Part shown: positions 33,828-40,292 of the stretch, one piece after another
How the letters are laid out: each line of letters opens with the position of its first letter
How positions within the stretch are numbered: position 1 is the first letter of the stretch
Assembly (NCBI RefSeq): GCF_017302985.1
Contig: NZ_JAFIMU010000007.1
Coordinates: 2,681,001-2,745,000, forward strand
Direction: 5' to 3'
DNA length: 64,000 nt
Source of the DNA: Corallococcus macrosporus
GTDB taxonomy: Bacteria; Myxococcota; Myxococcia; Myxococcales; Myxococcaceae
Made by a program: the position numbers and the translations under genes
Notes under the pieces: generated by a model
What the model was told of the DNA's origin: nothing
The model's input: the letters and a program-made list of their open reading frames with translations, nothing else
Databases searched by the model: none

Positions 33828-34685
33828 TCAATCCCTGTCGAGCAGGGCGCCTCCGGGGCCGAAGCCCAGGGACAGGCACAGCACGCGGTGTCCCTTCACC
33901 TGGGGCGCCCTTCGCGCGGATTCGGCCGCGAGCTCCGCGTCGTTCAGCACGAACACCGGGCCTCCTGTGTCTGGCAGGCCCGCGTGGGCGAGGATGTCCG
34001 GCACCAGCGATGCCGTGCCTTCGAAGCCGTAGGTGCAGCCTCCGGGCATCAGGTGCTCATCCAGTGGGCACGGCAATGCCAGACACAGCGCGTCCGGAGG
34101 CACGCTCGCGTCCTCCGCGAGGAACGTCCGCAGTGCTCCCGCGATGAATGCCACCGTGTCCCGGATGTGATGCCCGTCCGCGGGACGCGGCTGGCCGATG
34201 AACAGCGGGGGCAGGGTGGAGAGGTCCCGCTCGAAGACTCGCGTGGCGCCGTGACGCGCGACCTTGATGCTCGTCTGGCCCACGTCCACGCAGAGCGGAC
34301 TTCGTGCGCCCTGGGCTTCCAGCATGCGCAGCCCCGCGCGTACCGGGGCGAAGCGCGGTGACAGCGCGATGTGCACCGGACAGCGCAGCGACGCCGTGGC
34401 CTCCCTCAGCGCGGCGGGAAAGCCGTCCAGCTCCGCCAGGCCTCCACTCAGGTATGCCGCGTCCGGCGCGTGCCGCTTCACCAGCAGGAAGAGCGCCTCC
34501 GCCAGCGGCGGCATCACTCTCGCCGAGAGCGTGGCTCCGGGCACTCCCGCGCGCCGGTCGTCCTCCACCCACGGCGAGCCCAGCAGTTCCCACAGCTCAC
34601 GCCCGAACACGGGCAGGTTCCACACCTCCAACGGCGTGACGCCCTCGGGGGAATGCCGGCGAGGACTCCACCTCGGAGGACTCAT
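33828..34685 (-). CDS. ROK/ASKHA-type sugar kinase-like protein, apparently circularly permuted
   Basis: The product has 285 residues. The ATG giving MSPPRWSPRRHSPEG overlaps the upstream stop (ATGA). The C-terminal half has the first part of an ASKHA ATPase: phosphate-1 motif CVDVGQTSIKVARHG, then LCLALPCPLDEHL, a ROK-like VLNDAELAAESARR segment and a phosphate-2-like CLSLGFGPGGALL right at the end. The N-terminal half carries what normally comes last: MPPLAEALFLLVKRHAPDAAYLSGGLAELDGFPAALREA (adenosine motif) and ALSPRFAPVRAGLRML (final helix). The order is therefore swapped relative to normal ROK kinases. It would phosphorylate a sugar, or be a non-catalytic relative. It is last in a three-gene operon with a ligase and a glycosyltransferase. 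Confidence 0.65.
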   Translation of the reverse strand: MSPPRWSPRRHSPEGVTPLEVWNLPVFGRELWELLGSPWVEDDRRAGVPGATLSARVMPPLAEALFLLVKRHAPDAAYLSGGLAELDGFPAALREATASLRCPVHIALSPRFAPVRAGLRMLEAQGARSPLCVDVGQTSIKVARHGATRVFERDLSTLPPLFIGQPRPADGHHIRDTVAFIAGALRTFLAEDASVPPDALCLALPCPLDEHLMPGGCTYGFEGTASLVPDILAHAGLPDTGGPVFVLNDAELAAESARRAPQVKGHRVLCLSLGFGPGGALLDRD

Positions 34686-35875
34686 GCCACGAGCCCGGCG
34701 ATGCGTTCGGCGGCGGTCCTCGCGCCGTCGTGCGCCCGGTAGGAGCGGGAGATCTCCGCCACCCGGTCTCGCATGGAGGACTTCGGTGCAAGCAATTGCG
34801 CGATGGCGTCCCGGCAGGACTCCACCGTGAGGGTCCTCGGGTCTCTTGCGAGCCCTGCTCCGGCCTTCTCCAGGAAGTGCGCCTGCACGGGCTGGTCGTT
34901 GCACACGGGCAGCAGCAGCATCGGCACTCCCGCCGTCATCGCCTCCATCACGGAGTTCGCTCCACCGTGGGAGATGAACGCGGCGGCTCGCTCCAGCACC
35001 TGCCGCTGCGGCGTGTAGCGCACCGCCACCACGTCACCGGGCAGCGTGCTCGGGAAGTCCGAGTCCGCCAGCTCTCCCGCGCACAGCACCAGCGTCACGT
35101 TGAACGGCTTCGCTGCCTCCGCGATGAGGCGGAACAGCTCTGGCTGATAGGAGATCTGACTGCCGAAGGACACGTACAGCACCGGCTTGTGGCCCAGGCG
35201 CTCCCAGGGGAAGGGCACCTCGTCGCCCCGGGCTTCCGGCGGAATCGACGGTCCCACGAGCAGCGTGTCCGGCGGCACTCCCGCGTCCGGGCCGAGGAAG
35301 GCCTCGGTGGCGAAGATGACGTTGAGCCTTGGCGACAGGCACTCGCAGGTGCGGAAGCGCGCGTCGAAGCCGTGACGGCGGAACAGGGCCTGACGGTCGT
35401 CCTTCAGGGCTCGCACGTTGCGCAGCAGGGCGATGTCCGGCCTTGGCTCCAGCAGTGTCAGCGCGGAGGACACGCCCGCCCACGGGATGCCCTCCGTGTG
35501 CGCCGCGAGCACCGCCGCGTACTGCATCCCGTCCAGGGCCATCACGTCGGGACGGAAGGCCCGCACCACTTCGCGCACGGGCTCCAGGAGCGCGGGGGCC
35601 GCGTCCAGCAAGAGGCCTCGGATCCACTTGCCCAGCGCCACGTCATCGAGCACCAGCTTCGCCAGCGCCTCGCCTCCCGTCTCGATGCCCGGCGGCGCGG
35701 CTTCGACGTGCGGCAGGCGCAGCACCTCCACGCCCAGGGACTCGAGCTGCGGCGCGGGCTCGGGAATGCACAGCCAGCCGACGGTGTGCCCCAGGCGGCG
35801 CAGCCACTGGGCCACGCCTGCCATCGGGTTGAGGTGGCCCTTCTCGGGCGAGGTGGCGATGAGGACTCGGGACAT
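34682..35875 (-). CDS. GT1 (MGT-type) glycosyltransferase
   Basis: The product has 397 residues with a GT-B fold. The N-terminus MSRVLIATSPEKGHLNPMAGVAQWLRRLGHTV is the acceptor domain with the conserved GHxxP-like loop. The C-terminal nucleotide-sugar motif is AAFISHGGANSVMEAMTAGVPMLLLPVCNDQPVQAHFLEKAGAG, typical of macrolide and terpenoid glycosyltransferases of the MGT family. It moves a sugar from a nucleotide donor to a small hydrophobic molecule. The start follows the asparagine-synthase-like stop with no gap, and the kinase-like gene overlaps its stop. This operon could build a small glycosylated product. Confidence 0.9.
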   Translation of the reverse strand: MSRVLIATSPEKGHLNPMAGVAQWLRRLGHTVGWLCIPEPAPQLESLGVEVLRLPHVEAAPPGIETGGEALAKLVLDDVALGKWIRGLLLDAAPALLEPVREVVRAFRPDVMALDGMQYAAVLAAHTEGIPWAGVSSALTLLEPRPDIALLRNVRALKDDRQALFRRHGFDARFRTCECLSPRLNVIFATEAFLGPDAGVPPDTLLVGPSIPPEARGDEVPFPWERLGHKPVLYVSFGSQISYQPELFRLIAEAAKPFNVTLVLCAGELADSDFPSTLPGDVVAVRYTPQRQVLERAAAFISHGGANSVMEAMTAGVPMLLLPVCNDQPVQAHFLEKAGAGLARDPRTLTVESCRDAIAQLLAPKSSMRDRVAEISRSYRAHDGARTAAERIAGLVA

Positions 35876-37369
35876 TCAGGGGGGCGCCTTGGTGTGGGCC
35901 TGGAGCATGGCCAGGGACATGAGGCGCATCAACAACCGATCCATCGGACCGGCCTGGGCATCGTCGGGCGGCAGGCGGAAGTAGCGCCCCAGCAATCCCA
36001 GCATCGCCTGCGTGTCGATGACCTGGAGGGAATCCAGGCGCGCGGGAGAGAGCCACTCGCGATACAGCTCCAGCCAGCGCTCCCGCACCGGGCTGGAGAG
36101 CGCGGTGTGCCCATAGCGGGGCGTCTTGCGCGCGAGGCGGACCTCGTCCGGCACCAGGGACCGCACCGCGTGCCGGAACAGCCACTTGCCGAACCCGTCC
36201 CGCAGCAGCACGGACTCCGGCAGGGCCAGCGCCACCCGCGCGAAGCCTTCATCCAGGTACGGCGTGCGGACCGTGAGCCCATGGGCCCGGGCGCCCCGCA
36301 GCTCGGGCGGGAGGATGAGCTCGGACAGCACCCACTTCGCGTAGCGCAGCTCCTCGGAGGGGAGCGCGTCCTCCTGCGGCAGATCCCACGGCGCGGGCAG
36401 CGATGCGAGCACGGTCCCCAGGTTGTCCACAGGGGAGGCTCGCGAGGCGTGATCGCTGTTTCCGCCCTCGGAAACAGTCCTCAAGTTGTCCACAGGGGCA
36501 GCGTCTTCACGACGTGCCACGGGTTGATCGGAACGGCCCGGGGGCGGCGTCGTGGATGGCATGGATTCATGATCGCCACGCCGGGCCCCGCCCAGGGGCT
36601 TCCCCGAGTTGTCCACAGCCCCCAGCGGCGCTTCATGATCGTGCGAGCCGGCTCGGAATGGAGCCCGCAAGTTGTCCACAAGCGCCATGGCTTCGAGTCC
36701 CAGCGCCCGCATGGCCAGCGTCCGGTCCTCATCCACGCGAGCCTTCGCGGAGGCGAGCGCGCCGGGGGTGCCCTGGAGCACTTCGTCCGCTCCCGCGCCG
36801 CTCAGGAGGACGGGGCCCGCGCCCTGCCGTCGGGCCTCCCGATAGAACGCGTAGCTGGCCACGGCCCGGGCGTTGAGGATGACGGTCTGGTTGGCGAGGA
36901 CCGCGTGCTCGAACAGATCCGGGAGCACGGCGTCCGGGATGCGCACGTCCACCAGCTCCGCGCCCGTCACCTTCGCCATCCGCCGCGCGTTGCTCCGCTC
37001 CACCGCGTCCGCGAAGTGCACGTCCATGGTCCAGGCGCGCACCTTCCCGGGAGCATGCCGGGCCGCCATCGCGCACAGGGCGGCGCTGTCCACGCCACCG
37101 CTCAGGCTCACCTCGTGCGTGCCTGCCTCCACATGAGCCCGCACGGTGTCGGACCAGGCGGCCAGCAGCCGCGCCGCGAGCCCTTCTTCATCCCGTGCCG
37201 CCGCTTCACGGAGGACTCGCGGCAGCGCCACCGGGATGGGCTCCGCCTTCGGCCGCAGCCCCGCGTTGGACACGCGGGCGTGGAACAGCAGGCGGCCCAC
37301 CGCCCGAGGCGACAGGCCGCGCGTGGGAGTCCTTCCCTGGGGTGACGCTCTGGGAGGCCGGGTCGGCAT
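35876..37369 (-). CDS. Asparagine-synthase-like ligase lacking the glutaminase domain
   Basis: The product has 497 residues. The PP-loop motif EVSLSGGVDSAALCAM near residue 90 and VLLSGAGADEVLQG near residue 200 define the C-terminal Asn-synthase domain, which adenylates a carboxylate. The N-terminal glutamine amidotransferase domain of AsnB (Cys2) is missing; the first 85 residues are basic and unrelated. Relatives without a working glutaminase include beta-lactam and macrolactam synthetases. Residues 231-320 are an insert of repeated VDN units absent from the family (see the repeat entry). After it the domain resumes (LRYAKWVLSELILPPELRGARAHGLTVRTPYLDEGFARVAL). It is first in the operon with GT1 and the kinase-like gene. 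Confidence 0.82.
   Translation of the reverse strand: MPTRPPRASPQGRTPTRGLSPRAVGRLLFHARVSNAGLRPKAEPIPVALPRVLREAAARDEEGLAARLLAAWSDTVRAHVEAGTHEVSLSGGVDSAALCAMAARHAPGKVRAWTMDVHFADAVERSNARRMAKVTGAELVDVRIPDAVLPDLFEHAVLANQTVILNARAVASYAFYREARRQGAGPVLLSGAGADEVLQGTPGALASAKARVDEDRTLAMRALGLEAMALVDNLRAPFRAGSHDHEAPLGAVDNSGKPLGGARRGDHESMPSTTPPPGRSDQPVARREDAAPVDNLRTVSEGGNSDHASRASPVDNLGTVLASLPAPWDLPQEDALPSEELRYAKWVLSELILPPELRGARAHGLTVRTPYLDEGFARVALALPESVLLRDGFGKWLFRHAVRSLVPDEVRLARKTPRYGHTALSSPVRERWLELYREWLSPARLDSLQVIDTQAMLGLLGRYFRLPPDDAQAGPMDRLLMRLMSLAMLQAHTKAPP
36423..36680 (-). repeat. Array of hairpin repeats with TTGTCCACA, inside the Asn-synthase-like gene
   Basis: Four copies of TTGTCCACA lie at 36423-36431, 36486-36494, 36609-36617 and 36672-36680, spaced 63, 123 and 63 bp, all in phase with the reading frame. 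On the coding strand each unit starts GTGGACAAC (Val-Asp-Asn), continues with a GC-rich segment, often palindromic (for example CTGTTTCCG/CGGAAACAG and CGAGCCGGCTCG), and has GATCA(T/C) near its middle. The 123-bp spacing contains one decayed unit. This is an in-frame tandem insert of about 21-residue units. TTGTCCACA also matches the DnaA-box form known from high-GC actinobacteria. Confidence 0.8.
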
Positions 37370-37427
37370 GCGGGCGGCATCATAGAGGCTGTGTCCCGCC
37401 GCATCAGGAGGCGCGTGGCGAAGCTGC

Positions 37428-37967
37428 TCAATCGGGCAGCGCCAGGACGAGCGACGCCATGCCGTTCGTCCGCTTGAGCCCCTCCGCCGAGAGACAGCCC
37501 TGGGTCACGTCCACGTTGGCGGAGGACAGGGTTCGCGTGGCGATGGCATTCAAGTACCTCCCCGCCGTGACCGTGCCCGTGCCGACGAGGAGCGTCGTCG
37601 TGCCTTCGACCTCCATCCGGGTCTGCGTGAGGGTCACCGTCGAGAAGCCTCCATCGCTCCAGAAGAAGGTCGCCTGCGTCGGGAACAAGGGCCGCACGAG
37701 CTCCAGGCAGGTGAGGTCCTCGTGCAGCACGTTGCCCGTGTCCGCGACCGCGGAGGTGATGGGCCTGAAGATGCCCGTCACACAGGCGGGGAAGTGGGTG
37801 GTGGACTGGTACGTGACGTCCCGAGGGGTGTTCGTCACGCCCGGGTTGTAGGTCGTGGTGCTCGCTCCCAGGACGCAGGTGACCAACGGTGTTTCCGCCC
37901 AGGCCGCGGAGGCAGCCAGGCAGGAGGCGAGGACGAGGCCCTTCAACACGGTCGTGTGCAGTGGCAT
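37428..37967 (-). CDS. Secreted protein of unknown function
   Basis: The product has 179 residues. A clear signal peptide (TVLKGLVLASCLAASAAWAE, cleavage after AWA) precedes a mature part rich in Thr, Val and Ser, with four Cys that could form two disulfides. The pattern of short beta-strands (STTTYNPGVTNTP, ATFFWSDGGFSTVTLTQTRMEVEGTTTLLVG) suggests a beta-sandwich. I do not recognise a family. It is transcribed leftward and is divergent from recQ, which starts 125 bp away. The operon of ligase, GT1 and kinase starts 58 bp downstream of its stop, so read-through into that operon is possible. Confidence 0.75.
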   Translation of the reverse strand: MPLHTTVLKGLVLASCLAASAAWAETPLVTCVLGASTTTYNPGVTNTPRDVTYQSTTHFPACVTGIFRPITSAVADTGNVLHEDLTCLELVRPLFPTQATFFWSDGGFSTVTLTQTRMEVEGTTTLLVGTGTVTAGRYLNAIATRTLSSANVDVTQGCLSAEGLKRTNGMASLVLALPD

Positions 37968-38092
37968 GTGGAATCTCCCAAAGAGGGCTCCAGGGTCGGG
38001 ATGGAGGCCCGGAGCGGACAGCGGGCCGCCAGGGAGGGTGGGATATCCTCCAGGGGCGATTCCTCACGGCACACGAACAGGAAGGGCGGGAC

Positions 38093-40021
38093 ATGCAGGC
38101 GGACGCGGTGGATGTCGTGTTGCGGGAGCGCTTTGGATTGGAGTCCTTCCGGCCGGGACAGCGTGAGGTCCTCACGGCGCTGTTGAAGCCCCAGGGCTCC
38201 GCGCTCGCGGTGTTCCCCACGGGCGGCGGCAAGTCGCTGTGCTACCAGCTCCCCGCGCTGCTGCTCGACGGGCTCACGGTGGTGGTGTCACCGCTCATCG
38301 CGTTGATGAAGGATCAGATCGACGCCCTGGAGCGGCGGGGCATCCGCGCCGCGCGGCTGGATTCATCGCTGTCACTGGAGGAGTCGCGCGAGGTGACGGA
38401 GTCCCTGCGTGACGGGACCCTCAAGCTGCTCTACGTGGCCCCCGAGCGCTTCAACAACGAGCGCTTCATGGGGCTGTTGAGCGAGCTTCAAATCTCCCTC
38501 TTCGCGGTGGACGAAGCGCACTGCGTCTCCGAGTGGGGCCACAACTTCCGGCCGGACTACCTCAAGCTCGCGCAGGCGGCGCGCACGCTCCAGGCCGAGC
38601 GCATCCTGGCGCTCACCGCCACCGCCACGCCGCAGGTGGTGCACGACATCTGCGAGGGCTTCGGCATCCCGGAGTCGCACGCGGTCGTCACCGGCTTCTA
38701 CCGGAACAACCTCACGCTGGAGACCACGCCCACCGGCCCGGAGGCGCGAGACGCCCTGCTGGTGGAGCGGCTGAAGTCGCGCCCGCCCGGCTCCACCATC
38801 GTCTACGTGACGCTGCAGAAGACGGCGGAGCGCGTGGCGGCGCTGCTGAGCGCGGAGGGGCTGCCCGCGAGCGCCTATCACGCGGGGCTCGAAACCGAGG
38901 AGCGCGAGCGGGTGCAGGAGGCGTGGACCCACTCCGCGAAGGGCATCGTCGTGGCGACCATCGCGTTCGGCATGGGCATCGACAAGGCGGACGTGCGCGC
39001 CGTGTATCACTACAACCTGCCCAAGGGCCTGGAGAGCTACAGCCAGGAGATCGGCCGCGCGGGCCGGGACGGCAAGCCCTCCGTGGTGGAGTTGCTCGCG
39101 TGCCCGGACGACGTGCCCACGCTGGAGAACTTCGCGCTCGGGGACACGCCGCTGCCGGAGGCGCTGGGCGCGCTGGTGAAGGACCTGCTGTCCTCGGGGC
39201 CCGAGTTGCACCTGGACATGTACGCGCTGGGCAACCGTCACGACCTGCGGCCCCTGGTGCTGCGCACGGCGCTGACGTACCTGGAGCTGGAGGGCGTGCT
39301 GCGCCAGGGCACGCCGTTCTACGCGGGCTACAAGGTGCAGCCATCGGGTTCTGTCGACGCGCTCATCGCGAGGTTCCAGGGCGAGCGCGCGCGCTTCGTG
39401 AAGGACCTGTTCGCGCACGCGAAGAAGGGCCGCACCTGGTACACGTTCGACGTCGCCGAGGTCGCGAAGGCGCTGGACCAGCCGCGAGACCGGGTGGTGA
39501 AGGCGCTCGACTACTTCCAGGAGCAGGGCTGGGCGGAGGTGCAGGTGGCCGAACCGCGCCAGCGCTACGCGCGGCTGCGCGAGCACGAGGACGTGAAGTC
39601 GCTCGTGGCCCTGTTGCAGGAGCGCTTCCAGAAGCGCGAGGTCCAGGAGGTGTCACGGGTCCGCGACGTGCTCCGGCTGGTCACCCACGACGGCTGCCAG
39701 AGCAACGCACTGGTGGCCCACTTCGGCGAGCACCGCGAGGCCCCCTGCGGTCACTGCACCTTCTGCCGCACGGGCGTCGCGCGAGTACTGCCACCGCCGC
39801 ACCCGAGGCCGGACCTGCACGAGCAGTTGGAAGAAGCCACGTTCAGGGCGCTCGTCGCGAAGCACCCGGAGGCGCTGGGACACCCAAGGCAGGCGGCCCG
39901 CTTCCTCTGCGGCCTGAGCAGCCCGGCCCTGTCCAAGGCGAAGCTCACCGGGCACAAGCTCTTCGGCACCCTGGCCGAGTATCCATTCGCCCAGGTGCTG
40001 GCGTTCTGTGAAGCCCGGTGA
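38093..40021 (+). CDS. recQ: ATP-dependent DNA helicase RecQ
   Basis: The product has 642 residues, typical for bacterial RecQ. The ATG at 38093 follows GGAAGGGCGGG and gives MQADAVDVVLRERFGLESFRPGQREV, the usual N-terminus; the open frame runs further upstream but has no family match. Helicase motifs: FPTGGGKSLC (Walker A, around 41-50), VDEAHCVSEWGHNFRPDY (DEAH at 140-143), ALTATAT, and QEIGRAGRDG. The RQC zinc site follows (HDGCQSNALVAHFG, CGHCTFC). The C-terminal region (EATFRALVAKHPEALGHPRQAARFLCGLSSPALSKAKLTGH) is shorter than a full HRDC and unlike it. It acts in recombination repair of forks and gaps. Confidence 0.95.
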   Translation: MQADAVDVVLRERFGLESFRPGQREVLTALLKPQGSALAVFPTGGGKSLCYQLPALLLDGLTVVVSPLIALMKDQIDALERRGIRAARLDSSLSLEESREVTESLRDGTLKLLYVAPERFNNERFMGLLSELQISLFAVDEAHCVSEWGHNFRPDYLKLAQAARTLQAERILALTATATPQVVHDICEGFGIPESHAVVTGFYRNNLTLETTPTGPEARDALLVERLKSRPPGSTIVYVTLQKTAERVAALLSAEGLPASAYHAGLETEERERVQEAWTHSAKGIVVATIAFGMGIDKADVRAVYHYNLPKGLESYSQEIGRAGRDGKPSVVELLACPDDVPTLENFALGDTPLPEALGALVKDLLSSGPELHLDMYALGNRHDLRPLVLRTALTYLELEGVLRQGTPFYAGYKVQPSGSVDALIARFQGERARFVKDLFAHAKKGRTWYTFDVAEVAKALDQPRDRVVKALDYFQEQGWAEVQVAEPRQRYARLREHEDVKSLVALLQERFQKREVQEVSRVRDVLRLVTHDGCQSNALVAHFGEHREAPCGHCTFCRTGVARVLPPPHPRPDLHEQLEEATFRALVAKHPEALGHPRQAARFLCGLSSPALSKAKLTGHKLFGTLAEYPFAQVLAFCEAR

Positions 40022-40292
40022 GCAGTCAGCAGGACGGACTCGAAGAGCGTGGGCTTTGAGACGCGCAGTAGGACGACCTCGTGCTGATTCGATGGTTCCG
40101 GCGGGAGGAACTCGAACGCGACTGGGTTCCCCAAGAATGCCTCCGAGCAAATACCTCGGAGGGAGAGGTCAGTGAGCACCCATTGGAGACGTGACTCCCA
40201 GGGGCAGGATGGCTGCCTTTTCCACTCCGACGTGAATGGTAGAATCCACCGGAGATCGGAATTCTTCGACCTCAGGCGGGGGAAACAGCGTC

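Noticed and set aside
36423..36680. Replication origin suggested by four DnaA-box-like 9-mers
   Set aside because: The boxes lie inside a protein-coding gene in phase with the frame, there is no AT-rich unwinding stretch, and no dnaA, dnaN or partition genes are near. I keep the repeat array as a finding but not as an origin.
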